Assembly: GCF_900183575.1 (NCBI RefSeq)
Contig: NZ_FXUZ01000016.1
Span: 1 to 41,708 of the forward strand
Reading direction: 5' to 3'
Source of the DNA: Staphylococcus cornubiensis
GTDB taxonomy: Bacteria > Bacillota > Bacilli > Staphylococcales > Staphylococcaceae
DNA length: 41,708 nucleotides
The notes beneath the pieces were generated by a model. That model did not search any database, was not told the origin of the DNA, and was given only the letters and a program-made list of their open reading frames with translations. Below, piece after piece: positions 9,622 to 18,298 of the stretch (its first letter is position 1; every line of letters starts with the position of its first letter). A program made the position numbers and the translations under genes.

Positions 9622-11130
9622 GTGACAATTTATAATATTAACTTTGGTATCGGCTGGGCGAGTAGTGGTGTAGAATATGCACAAATGTATCGTGCTAAAC
9701 TATTACGCGGCTTAGATGAACCATTGAAATTTGTGTTTTTAGAATTTATGAGTGGAGATAACCTCCAAACTTTGACTGAAAATATTGGCTTCAAGGATGA
9801 AGAAGTCATTTGGTTGTATCAGTATTTTACAGATGTCAAAATTGCACCAACAACTTACACGTTGGATGACATCAAAGCGTCAGTACATGAAGAGATTGTC
9901 CGAGAAGAGCAAGAAGGTACAGTGCGATGGTTACATTTAGACGAGCCAGGTTCATTCATTACATGCTATTTGAAAAATGAAAATGAGCCGTATGTGGACT
10001 GCGCTGAATTTGTGATTAATAGTAAATTAGTACGTAAAGATTATTACAGCTATATTCGTACGTTTTCTGAGTTTTATGCACCAGAAGATAATAAAGCGAA
10101 GTTGTATATGCGTCATTTTTACAATGAAGATGGCTCAGTGGCGTATACAGAATTTATCGACGGTGATACGAATGTCTATGCGCTTAAAGATGCAACGTTG
10201 TATACGAAAGAAGAATTTGTAGCCTATTTCATGCGTAAATTGAATTTAACAGCTGATGATATTGTAATCTATGATCGTGCTTCTAAAGTGGGACAAGCGA
10301 TGTTACAAAATCAAGGTGAAGCTAAAGGTGGCGTTGTTGTTCACGCTGAGCACTTCAGTGAAAACTCAACTGATGACGACTACATTTTATGGAACAACTA
10401 TTACGAGTATCAATTTATGAATGTGAATGAAATTGATTTTTACATCACTGCGACAGAACGTCAAACGGAAATTTTAAGAGCGCAATTTAAGAAGTATTTA
10501 AATGCAGAACCGAAAATATTCACGATTCCAGTAGGTAGTTTAGACCAATTGACGAAACCAAAAGAAAAACGTCGTCCATATTCGATGATTACTGCGTCAC
10601 GTTTAGCGAGTGAAAAACATATCGACTGGCTCGTACGTGCAGCAGCGATTGCGAAAAAAGAAGTACCTGAACTGACTTTTGACATTTACGGTGAAGGTGG
10701 CGAGCGTGAAGAAATTGAAAAATGGATTGAAAAATTAGGGGCTCAAGACTATATCAAGTTGTTAGGACACCAAAAATTAGATGACATTTATCAAAAGTAT
10801 CCATTATTCGTCGCAGCATCAACAAGTGAAGGTTTCGGATTAACATTGATGGAAGCGGTCGGATCTGGTTTAGGTATGATTGGTTTTGATGTAAATTATG
10901 GTAACCCAACGTTTATTCGAGATGGCAAGAATGGCTACCTCATTCCGATTGATGAAAAAGAAGAAGGTAGAGAGGTTGTTGTTGAGCGTTTGGCAGAAGC
11001 AATGGTGCGTTTCTTCAATGATGGCCCAGCTGCACCACATGATCAGTCATATGAAATTGCAGAACCGTACTTATTAGAAAATACACGACAAAAATGGAAA
11101 GAATTAGTAGAAGAGGTGTTACATGGTTAA
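9622..11130 (+). CDS. gtfA: Adhesin glycosyltransferase GtfA (catalytic subunit)
   Basis: A 502-residue GT4-family glycosyltransferase. The N-terminus (FGIGWASSGVEYAQMYR) is characteristic of GtfA. The C-terminal GT-B domain has the SASRLASEKHIDWLVRA-type nucleotide-sugar region and the donor-site motif SEGFGLTLMEA (E-x7-E type). Family knowledge: GtfA with GtfB transfers GlcNAc from UDP-GlcNAc to Ser/Thr of the adhesin stalk in the cytoplasm before export. It starts with GTG at 9622, after AAAGAGGTGATTTCAAA. The stop overlaps the start of gtfB by 8 bases, which fits equimolar production of the complex. Confidence 0.96.
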   Translation: MTIYNINFGIGWASSGVEYAQMYRAKLLRGLDEPLKFVFLEFMSGDNLQTLTENIGFKDEEVIWLYQYFTDVKIAPTTYTLDDIKASVHEEIVREEQEGTVRWLHLDEPGSFITCYLKNENEPYVDCAEFVINSKLVRKDYYSYIRTFSEFYAPEDNKAKLYMRHFYNEDGSVAYTEFIDGDTNVYALKDATLYTKEEFVAYFMRKLNLTADDIVIYDRASKVGQAMLQNQGEAKGGVVVHAEHFSENSTDDDYILWNNYYEYQFMNVNEIDFYITATERQTEILRAQFKKYLNAEPKIFTIPVGSLDQLTKPKEKRRPYSMITASRLASEKHIDWLVRAAAIAKKEVPELTFDIYGEGGEREEIEKWIEKLGAQDYIKLLGHQKLDDIYQKYPLFVAASTSEGFGLTLMEAVGSGLGMIGFDVNYGNPTFIRDGKNGYLIPIDEKEEGREVVVERLAEAMVRFFNDGPAAPHDQSYEIAEPYLLENTRQKWKELVEEVLHG

Positions 11131-12454
11131 TTTATTTGAGCACTTTGATCGCAATTCACAAGAGTTATATCAAACATTGAAACTTGCAGGGCACCAAGAT
11201 GATACAATCGTTTTAATTGATGATGGTTTTTTACCAGACGGCATCATTTCACCTTATTCATTTTTTGCGAATTATCAAGCACCATCTGAAAAGCGTGCAC
11301 GTTATTTTAATGAAGTACCAATGCCACGTTTTTGGGAAATTGAAGGAAATAACGAAGAAGCTTGGGTCAAAGACATGAGTTATACAAGAGCTTATATTCA
11401 TTTTCATTCTGGAGATAAGCGCCGACTTGTGACACATGTTGAGTGGCTTGATCAATACGGAAAATTACAATATGTCAATCACTACAACCAACACGGGCTT
11501 CATTTTGCGCAAACCGTTTATGATTTAAATGGAAAAATGATTTTTAGACGCTATTTAGATCAACAAGGTAAAGAAGTGATTTATGAAAATTTTATCGCTT
11601 CAAGTATTATTTTAACTTGGAAAGGTCAGTATTATCACTTCAACAGTCAGACAGCATTCTTAGTCTTTTTCTTAAAGCAACTCGGCGTTGATTTGAGTCG
11701 TTTTGTGATCAACTCACTCGGTTTGCCATTCTCAGTGTTGTATCAACTGGATGTGCCGGGCGAAGATACACTATTTTGGCAAGAGTCATCACAAGGTGAA
11801 GTTCCAGGAAATATGCGCTTGATTTTGGAAGACAACATCAACCGTGACTGTCGTGTGTTAATCCCGTCGCATAAAGAATATGAAATCATCAGCGAACAAC
11901 TCAATGATGAAGAACGAGAACATATTGCGTATAGTGGTTATCTGTATGAATATCAATCAAAAAATCAATATTCAGCTAACATTTTAACTATGACAAACTC
12001 AGATCAAATCACAAACTTAGTAGAAATGATTGAAGCTTGTCCATTTGCGACATTCCACATTGGCGCAGTGACTGAAATGTCGACGGTCTTGACATCGTTA
12101 GACTCATACAAAAATGTAAAATTGTATGAAACGATTGAAACTGAAACGATTGAAAAGTTGTATCATAAGTGCGATGTGTACTTGGATATTAATGAAGGTG
12201 GCGAAATTGTGAATGCAGTTCGAAAAGCATTTGATTTCGACATGCTCATTATGGGTTATGAAGATATTGCACATAACCGCACATACACTGCACCAGAAAA
12301 CTTATTTACTAAAGAAGATCAAGCAGCAGACCTCATTCAAGCTGTGAAAGATGTTTACTTGAAGAAACGTTACTTTAAAGTGCGCAAAGACTATCAACAA
12401 AAACATGCGAATGAAACAACGGTTGAAGCATTTAATGCTGTATATCAAGCATAA
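11123..12454 (+). CDS. gtfB: Adhesin glycosyltransferase stabilising subunit GtfB
   Basis: A 443-residue partner of GtfA with GT-B-like architecture but a degenerate donor site (for example CDVYLDINEGGEIVNAV near residues 352-368, in place of an E-x7-E motif). Family knowledge: GtfB recognises the acceptor polypeptide and stabilises and activates GtfA. The start lies within the end of gtfA (8-base overlap), with AGAGGTG as ribosome binding site. It is the last gene of the accessory Sec operon and is followed six bases later by a strong rho-independent terminator. Confidence 0.95.
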   Translation: MVNLFEHFDRNSQELYQTLKLAGHQDDTIVLIDDGFLPDGIISPYSFFANYQAPSEKRARYFNEVPMPRFWEIEGNNEEAWVKDMSYTRAYIHFHSGDKRRLVTHVEWLDQYGKLQYVNHYNQHGLHFAQTVYDLNGKMIFRRYLDQQGKEVIYENFIASSIILTWKGQYYHFNSQTAFLVFFLKQLGVDLSRFVINSLGLPFSVLYQLDVPGEDTLFWQESSQGEVPGNMRLILEDNINRDCRVLIPSHKEYEIISEQLNDEEREHIAYSGYLYEYQSKNQYSANILTMTNSDQITNLVEMIEACPFATFHIGAVTEMSTVLTSLDSYKNVKLYETIETETIEKLYHKCDVYLDINEGGEIVNAVRKAFDFDMLIMGYEDIAHNRTYTAPENLFTKEDQAADLIQAVKDVYLKKRYFKVRKDYQQKHANETTVEAFNAVYQA

Positions 12455-12460
12455 TATAGA

Positions 12461-12492
12461 AAAAGAGACAGTTTAGCGCTGTCTCTTTTTTT
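12461..12492 (+). terminator. Rho-independent terminator after gtfB
   Basis: A perfect AAAGAGACAG / CTGTCTCTTT stem with a 7-base loop, running into seven T residues. It ends the long adhesin export operon. Confidence 0.93.
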
Positions 12493-12535
12493 GAAATGTG
12501 TATGCATAGACAATGAAAAGAAGGGAGAAATGTGA

Positions 12536-12769
12536 ATGTCTGAATTCATTACTATCATGACATTTATTGTTCTGTTGGCCATACAGTATTTTCTTTCATC
12601 TAAGAATCAATACTTAGGCTTTATCATACCTATCGTTTTTAGCGGATTTGTACTGTTTTTATTGATTACGGATAGATTAGGATTCATTTCATCATTAGTA
12701 TTTTTAGTTTTAGGTCTCATACTTTTAATAGAACAATGGTATAAAGGAAAAAAGAAACTGGATACATGA
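12536..12769 (+). CDS. Small two-helix membrane protein of unknown function
   Basis: 77 residues with a good AAGGGAG ribosome binding site before the ATG. There are two or three hydrophobic helices (residues about 5-16, 26-46 and 50-66) and a basic C-terminal tail (KGKKKLDT). I do not recognise a family. It converges with the next small gene (25 bases apart), and both may be small staphylococcal membrane proteins of the kind often left as hypothetical. It lies outside the accessory Sec operon, beyond its terminator. Confidence 0.7.
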   Translation: MSEFITIMTFIVLLAIQYFLSSKNQYLGFIIPIVFSGFVLFLLITDRLGFISSLVFLVLGLILLIEQWYKGKKKLDT

Positions 12770-12794
12770 TCAATATCAGTGAAATAGAACGGCA

Positions 12795-12989
12795 TCACCA
12801 TTTTTTAGTGAATACATAGCTAAGATAAACAGCTGTGTTGACGAAAAATGGAAGCAGGCAGTATAGAATAATCTTCCAGAAAGGTCCTTCTGCTTTCCAA
12901 ATAATGAAAAATAAAATCATCAAAAAAACAGAAATCATTATTCCGAGAAGCGGTAAAGACTTGATGTATTTTTCTTGGTTTTTGTTCAT
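12795..12989 (-). CDS. Small two-helix membrane protein of unknown function
   Basis: 64 residues. A very good AAAGGAG site lies 8 bases before the ATG on the minus strand, which is the main reason to call this short gene. The charged N-terminus (MNKNQEKYIK) is followed by two hydrophobic helices (about 13-31 and 38-58) and a KKW end. No family is recognised. It is oriented against the neighbouring small membrane gene. Confidence 0.7.
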   Translation of the reverse strand: MNKNQEKYIKSLPLLGIMISVFLMILFFIIWKAEGPFWKIILYCLLPFFVNTAVYLSYVFTKKW

Positions 12990-13189
12990 GCCAATACTCC
13001 TTTAAAAATAAATAGAGGTATGTTATTCATATAAAAATGAAATATTTTTAATTCATGTCACTTTGATTATATAAATAAATGAAGCGGATTGGAAATATAG
13101 ATTTACTGAAAAGTGGTAAAATGGCAATGAAGGATGTCTAGTATTTGAATTGAATGTCAAAAATGTAGTGATGAGGAGGTGTCTTGGTA

Positions 13190-13447
13190 GTGTACAAAGT
13201 GACGGCTGAACACGCTGAAAAAGAACTATTGAGCATGATTCAACAAGTTAATGAACAAGACGCGCCTATACTGATTTGTGATTCTAAAACTGACAATCAT
13301 GCGGTGATCATGAGTCAAAAGCAATGGAGAAGTATTCAGGAAACATTATACCTTGAAACTTCTGGAACGATGGAAAAGGCTAGAAAACGTGAAAAAGATA
13401 GTGGTGGTTTCGTCAATATAGATGACATAGACTGGAATAGATTATAA
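13190..13447 (+). CDS. YefM/Phd-type antitoxin without an adjacent toxin
   Basis: About 85 residues with the YefM/Phd pattern: an N-terminal DNA-binding part (VTAEHAEKELLSMIQQV), DNHAVIMSQKQW in the middle (compare the usual ..AVLMS...W/Y of YefM), and an acidic toxin-binding tail (FVNIDDIDWNRL). GAGGAGGT precedes either a TTG at 13184 or a GTG at 13190; the GTG has the better spacing. YefM antitoxins normally precede a YoeB RNase gene, but here only 20 bases separate the stop from a bidirectional terminator, and no YoeB frame is present. It is therefore an orphan, which may be a repressor, an anti-toxin for a toxin elsewhere, or a relic. Confidence 0.75.
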   Translation: MYKVTAEHAEKELLSMIQQVNEQDAPILICDSKTDNHAVIMSQKQWRSIQETLYLETSGTMEKARKREKDSGGFVNIDDIDWNRL

Positions 13448-13467
13448 ATTTCACTATTATCGAAATA

Positions 13468-13513
13468 AACGCCCCGCTCAACATGAACGATCACACGTTG
13501 AGTGGGGCGTTGC
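13468..13513. terminator. Bidirectional terminator between antitoxin gene and fad operon
   Basis: A 15-bp perfect stem, AACGCCCCGCTCAAC / GTTGAGTGGGGCGTT allowing one G-T pair, with a 14-base loop and T-rich sequence on both sides. It serves the antitoxin gene on the plus strand and the fad operon on the minus strand. Confidence 0.9.
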
Positions 13514-13527
13514 TGTTTTGATGTGTC

Positions 13528-14712
13528 CTATTTCACTAATTCAAAAATACCTGCTGCGCCCATTCCGACGCCAATACACATTGTGACCATGCCATACCGT
13601 ACATCTGAACGTTTACGCATTTCTGCTAATAAGCGTCCTGTTAAGATCGCACCTGTTGCGCCCAATGGATGGCCTAACGCAATGGCGCCACCGTTCACAT
13701 TAGTATTCTCAGTCGACAACCCGACTTCACGCATGGAGGCTAATGTTTGTGAGGCGAATGCTTCGTTTAACTCGATTAAATCCATATCGTCTATTGTTAA
13801 GTCGGTTAATTTTAATACTTCTGGAATCGCAAATGCGGGTCCGATTCCCATCAGTTTAGGATCGACACCTACCGCTTTAAATCCGACAAAGCGTGCAATA
13901 GGTGTAACGCCGAGTGCTTTTACTTTTTCACCAGACATGACGACCACAAAGCCGACCCCGTCCGAAAGTGGGGCAGATGTTCCTGCTGTCACTGTGCCGT
14001 CTGCTTTAAATACGGTCGGTAATTTTGCGAGTGTTTCTGCATTGGTGTCTGGTCGTACGAGTTCATCTGTATCAAACATTTCTGTATGCACATGTGGGCC
14101 GTCCTGATCATAAGTTACCTTTTTGACACGAATCGGAATAATCTCATCTTCAAATTTCCCGTTTTGTTGAGCCGCTGTTGCGCGTTGGTGGCTTTGTACG
14201 GCATAAGCATCTTGGTCCTCGCGCGAGACATGATACGTATCGGCGACATTTTCAGCAGTGAGACCCATTGGATAAGAGGCCCCGATGTCTTCTTGTTGTA
14301 ACGTAGGATTGTTTGTTGGTTCGTTACCACCCATCGGCACAGCGCTCATCAGTTCGACACCACCCGCGACGAGAATGTCACCCTGTCCGGCCATAATTTG
14401 ATTGGCGGCGAGTGCAATGGTTTGTAATCCTGATGAGCAATAACGGTTCACAGTTTGACCGGGTACTGTATCCGCCAAGCCAGCACGTAAGGCAATCGTT
14501 CTTGCAATGTTTTGACCTTGTAACCCTTCAGGAAACGCATTACCCACAATGACATCTTCTACCATGTCAGGTCGGAATGTGCCGTCTACACGGTTGAGCA
14601 CACCCTTTAACACTTCTGCTGCAACATCATCTGGTCGTTCGTGAAAGAGTGCTCCATTTTTGGCTTTGGCGACTGCAGAGCGGCCGTAAGCGACAATATA
14701 AGCTTCACGCAT
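13528..14712 (-). CDS. fadA: Acetyl-CoA acyltransferase (thiolase), beta-oxidation
   Basis: A 394-residue thiolase. The catalytic residues are all visible: Cys91 (NRYCSSGLQ), His348 (ALGHPLGATGA) and Cys379 (MCIGVG). It cleaves 3-ketoacyl-CoA with CoA to release acetyl-CoA, the last step of each beta-oxidation round. In S. aureus the orthologue is also called vraB. The ATG at 14712 is preferred to the ATG at 14721, because AGAGAGAGG directly abuts the latter and is correctly spaced for the former. It is the last gene of the operon, 23 bases after fadB. Confidence 0.95.
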   Translation of the reverse strand: MREAYIVAYGRSAVAKAKNGALFHERPDDVAAEVLKGVLNRVDGTFRPDMVEDVIVGNAFPEGLQGQNIARTIALRAGLADTVPGQTVNRYCSSGLQTIALAANQIMAGQGDILVAGGVELMSAVPMGGNEPTNNPTLQQEDIGASYPMGLTAENVADTYHVSREDQDAYAVQSHQRATAAQQNGKFEDEIIPIRVKKVTYDQDGPHVHTEMFDTDELVRPDTNAETLAKLPTVFKADGTVTAGTSAPLSDGVGFVVVMSGEKVKALGVTPIARFVGFKAVGVDPKLMGIGPAFAIPEVLKLTDLTIDDMDLIELNEAFASQTLASMREVGLSTENTNVNGGAIALGHPLGATGAILTGRLLAEMRKRSDVRYGMVTMCIGVGMGAAGIFELVK

Positions 14713-14735
14713 GTCAATCATCCTCTCTCTTTTGA

Positions 14736-16997
14736 TTAGTTTCGTAATGGTTTGCCGTGTTTGAGCATATAGGCAATTCTTTCGTACGTTTTTTCTGTTT
14801 TGATAAGCTCTAAGAAATGTACTTTTTCGAGTTTTTGAATGTAACGTTGGTTGATATACGTGTTGCGCGGAAGGTCTCCACCTGATAAGACTGTCGCAAT
14901 GCGTAAGGCGATGTTGTAATCGTGATCACTAATGTAATGACCAAGACGTTGTGCATCGAGTTGACCTTGTGCGAGTGCGAGGAAGTCTTCTCCTAGCGCG
15001 ATATATTGTCTTTTCGGTGTCGGCATGTAATGTGCATCTGCTTCATATTGCGCACGTTGTAAGGCGATTTCGACACGGCGCTCCTGATTGAAAATGATCG
15101 TATCAGTCGGACGCAAGAAACCGTAACGCTGTGCTTCAAACGCATTGGTCGATACTTTCGCTAAGCCGACTGTCATGAGAAACTGTGTCATCGATGCTTG
15201 TTTATCGTTCATCATATGTGACGTTTGTAAAATACGATCGCTCATTTCTGCGAGACCTCCGCCACTTGGTAAGAGACCGACACCTGCTTCGACAAGTCCC
15301 ATATACGTTTCACTGCTTGCGACGACGAATGGTGAATGAAGTACAAGTTCGCATCCGCCACCGAGCACACGTCCTTGAATGGCTGTGACAACAGGTTTTT
15401 CACTATATTTTAAGCGGTTGAAACTCGCATGTAATTGATCAATCGCCGGCGCAATCAGTTCATCGACTTGTCCAGTTTCGTGTGCTTTTTTCATTTCGTA
15501 AAGGTTCGCACCGACACTAAAGTGTGGACCGTCAGCATAAATGACCATGCTTGAATAAGGTTCATTTTCCAACATATCAATGGCTTCTACCAAGTCATCG
15601 TTAAAAGCGTCCGTAATGACATTATTGTGACTTCTGAGTTTCAACAATAGCTGTTGCTCATTGATGATGGCGAGTTGTGAATCTCTACGTTGCCAAAGGA
15701 TTTTATCCAGTTGATGTTCAATCGGTGTGACATAATCAATCGTTTCACATTCTCCATAAAAACCGTCTTCTACTTGTTGAATCCAGTCAGGTAAGGTGCC
15801 GAGTTCTGCTTCAATACGCATTTTCACACGGTCAAATCCCATTAAATCCCATAGTTGGAAAGGACCTAATTTCCAGTTGAAGCCCCAAACGAGTGCGCGG
15901 TCAATATCGCGAAAGTCATCCGTTGCTTTTGGGACGTTCACTGCAGCGTAATAAAAATTGTTACGTAACGTCTCCCACAAAAATTGTCCGGCTGGATCTG
16001 TTGCGTTGAAAATGACGTCTAAGTTGTGTGCCAAGTCTTTATTGAAAGAGGCAAGGATAGGTAATTCGGGCTTTGTCACGGGAACGTAATCCTGCTTTTC
16101 GACATCATACACAAGACGTTGTTTTTGTTTGCGATCTTTTTTGTAAAAGCCTTGTTTCGTTTTACGACCGAGTGCACCTGCTTCATACAATGTGTTAACG
16201 ACTTGAATATCATGGAAGTACGGCGCTTCTTCAGGCACTTGTTGTAAACCACGAATAACGGATACGGCAATGTCTAAACCGACCAGGTCAGATAGGGCAT
16301 ACGTTCCTGTTTTCGGTCGCCCGATGATTTTGCCTGTCAGTGCGTCCACTTCTGTAATCGAGAAGCCTTGTTGTTCTGCACGATACATAATGTCGTTCAT
16401 CGTTTGTGTTCCGATGCGATTCGCCACAAAGCCAGGGACATCATTGACAACGATCACACCTTTACCGAGCACTTCTTGTGTAAATGTCTGAACGTATTGA
16501 ACGATGCTTTCGTCAGTTTTCGCATTAGGGATAAGCTCGACTAATTTCATAATGCGTGGTGGGTTGAAGAAATGTAAGCCGAAAAAGCGCTTTTTATCTT
16601 CGGGTCCAAACACTTTCGCAATCGCTTCAATCGGAATACCAGATGTGTTCGTCGCAAATAAGGCTTCTGGTTTCGCTGCTTGTACGACTTGTTGCCATAA
16701 TTGATGTTTTACTTCTAAATCTTCTTTGACGGCTTCTAAATAAAGGTCCGCATCATCATCTGCCAAGTCATCTCTAAAGTTGCCATATGTGAGGTGCGGG
16801 GCAAGCGCAAGGTCAAACAGTAATGGCTTTTTAGGATGTGTAATTTTATCGTAAGCCGCTTTAGAAATTTTGTTCGGATCATTGTCATCGATTACGATAT
16901 CTAATAATTTCACTTTAAGTCCAGCATTGACAAGGACAGCGGCGAGTTGTGCGCCCATTGTCCCTGCACCAAGGACGGTTACTTTTCTAATTGTCAT
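14736..16997 (-). CDS. fadB: Bifunctional 3-hydroxyacyl-CoA dehydrogenase / enoyl-CoA hydratase
   Basis: 753 residues. The N-terminal half is an NAD-dependent 3-hydroxyacyl-CoA dehydrogenase: Rossmann motif VLGAGTMGAQLAA (residues about 8-20), the family motif LHFFNPPRIMKLVELI, and the NDVPGFVANRIG region. The C-terminal half is a crotonase-fold enoyl-CoA hydratase (HFSVGANLYEMKK for the oxyanion hole, GRVLGGGCELVLH). This domain order, dehydrogenase before hydratase, matches Bacillus FadN and Staphylococcus FadB rather than E. coli FadB. It hydrates enoyl-CoA and oxidises the product to 3-ketoacyl-CoA for the thiolase encoded next. GGGAGGAAAAT precedes the ATG. Confidence 0.95.
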   Translation of the reverse strand: MTIRKVTVLGAGTMGAQLAAVLVNAGLKVKLLDIVIDDNDPNKISKAAYDKITHPKKPLLFDLALAPHLTYGNFRDDLADDDADLYLEAVKEDLEVKHQLWQQVVQAAKPEALFATNTSGIPIEAIAKVFGPEDKKRFFGLHFFNPPRIMKLVELIPNAKTDESIVQYVQTFTQEVLGKGVIVVNDVPGFVANRIGTQTMNDIMYRAEQQGFSITEVDALTGKIIGRPKTGTYALSDLVGLDIAVSVIRGLQQVPEEAPYFHDIQVVNTLYEAGALGRKTKQGFYKKDRKQKQRLVYDVEKQDYVPVTKPELPILASFNKDLAHNLDVIFNATDPAGQFLWETLRNNFYYAAVNVPKATDDFRDIDRALVWGFNWKLGPFQLWDLMGFDRVKMRIEAELGTLPDWIQQVEDGFYGECETIDYVTPIEHQLDKILWQRRDSQLAIINEQQLLLKLRSHNNVITDAFNDDLVEAIDMLENEPYSSMVIYADGPHFSVGANLYEMKKAHETGQVDELIAPAIDQLHASFNRLKYSEKPVVTAIQGRVLGGGCELVLHSPFVVASSETYMGLVEAGVGLLPSGGGLAEMSDRILQTSHMMNDKQASMTQFLMTVGLAKVSTNAFEAQRYGFLRPTDTIIFNQERRVEIALQRAQYEADAHYMPTPKRQYIALGEDFLALAQGQLDAQRLGHYISDHDYNIALRIATVLSGGDLPRNTYINQRYIQKLEKVHFLELIKTEKTYERIAYMLKHGKPLRN

Positions 16998-17044
16998 CGT
17001 ATTTTCCTCCCATTTTTCGCTTTTTGGCTTGTGATCGCTTTGTT

Positions 17045-18256
17045 TTAGACGAATGCAGAGACGCCTGTCAGTGCACGGCCAATCACAAGTGCATTCATTT
17101 CGTGTGTGCCTTCATACGTGTAAATGGCTTCAGCGTCTGAGAAAAAGCGTGCAATATCTTGTTCGCCAGCAAGAATACCGTTACCTCCTGTGATGCCACG
17201 TCCCATTGCGACAGATTCACGGAGACGAAGGGCATTCATCATTTTTGCTGTAGAAGTCGCTACCTCATCGTACTCACCATTTTCTTGCATACGTGCGAGT
17301 TGTGCACTCATCGCCATCGCATGTGTTAAGTTGCCTTGAATCATGGCGAGTTTTTCTTGGATGAGTTGATACTGACTGATAGACTTGCCAAATTGTTTGC
17401 GTTGTTTCACATAATCGAGTGACGCACGTAATGTTCCAGCGAGTGCACCTGTTGCCATGTAAGCGACACCTGCACGCGTAGAGTATAAAATTTTAGCGAT
17501 ATCTTTAAAACTTGTAATGTTTTGGAGACGATCGGCTTCTTTCACTTTGACATTTTTGAGTCGAATTTCAGCGTTTGGCACGATACGTAATGCGATTTTA
17601 TGTTGGAGGACGTCAATTTCTACGCCATCCTGATCAGGTGTGACGACAAAGCAATGAGGTTTACCGGTCTCCTTGTTGACCGCAAAGACTGGAATCACAT
17701 CGGACACATGTGCACCACCAATCCATTTTTTCGCGCCGTTAATGACCCATTCATCACCATGACGTTCAGCGACTGTTTCGAGACCTCCTGCAACATCCGA
17801 ACCATGATCTGGCTCAGTGAGGGCAAAACATGTGCGCAATTCATGTGACTGAAGTTTAGGGACATATTTTGCGACTTGTTCAGGGCTGCCTCCGAATAGG
17901 AACGTATTGTGACCAAGACCTTGATGGACACCAAGCAATGTCGCAAGTGACACATCAAAGCGCGCAATCGTATAAGACATGAAAAATTGAAACAGTTGGC
18001 TCGGTGTTTTCGCATCTTCACGGCCTTGGTAAAGAAGAGGGTTCGTAAAGTAATTCAAGTTTCCAATATCTTTAAAGTAGTCTTCTGGCACTGTCGCATC
18101 GACCCAATGTTGGTTGATATCTTGGCGGTATTTGCTTTCTAACAAGTCATTGAGCTGTTGTAACAATTCCACTTCGCCCTCTGTTAACCCTTTCGCAATA
18201 CTTAAAATATCTTCAGGATAAAGTTGTTTTAATACTGCTGTTTTGTCTGTAGTCAT
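17045..18256 (-). CDS. fadD: Acyl-CoA dehydrogenase (glutaryl-CoA dehydrogenase-like subgroup)
   Basis: A 403-residue FAD-dependent acyl-CoA dehydrogenase. Visible features are the flavin/substrate segment CFALTEPDHGSDVAGG, the region EWVINGAKKWIGG, and the catalytic base Glu382 in YEGTHEM, whose position is that of glutaryl-CoA-type dehydrogenases. It introduces the alpha-beta double bond at the start of each beta-oxidation round. The ribosome binding site is AGGAGG. The symbol follows the S. aureus naming, in which fadD is the dehydrogenase (not the E. coli ligase). It lies between the ligase and the bifunctional enzyme genes with short gaps, so it is co-transcribed. Confidence 0.93.
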   Translation of the reverse strand: MTTDKTAVLKQLYPEDILSIAKGLTEGEVELLQQLNDLLESKYRQDINQHWVDATVPEDYFKDIGNLNYFTNPLLYQGREDAKTPSQLFQFFMSYTIARFDVSLATLLGVHQGLGHNTFLFGGSPEQVAKYVPKLQSHELRTCFALTEPDHGSDVAGGLETVAERHGDEWVINGAKKWIGGAHVSDVIPVFAVNKETGKPHCFVVTPDQDGVEIDVLQHKIALRIVPNAEIRLKNVKVKEADRLQNITSFKDIAKILYSTRAGVAYMATGALAGTLRASLDYVKQRKQFGKSISQYQLIQEKLAMIQGNLTHAMAMSAQLARMQENGEYDEVATSTAKMMNALRLRESVAMGRGITGGNGILAGEQDIARFFSDAEAIYTYEGTHEMNALVIGRALTGVSAFV

Positions 18257-18298
18257 AATAGATTACCTCCTAATAGTGATATTCGAGTGACTTGCTTG

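Noticed and set aside
13502..14107. 201-codon open frame on the plus strand opposite the thiolase gene
   Set aside because: Shadow of a GC-richer real gene; Pro/Ser/Thr-rich composition and no start signals.
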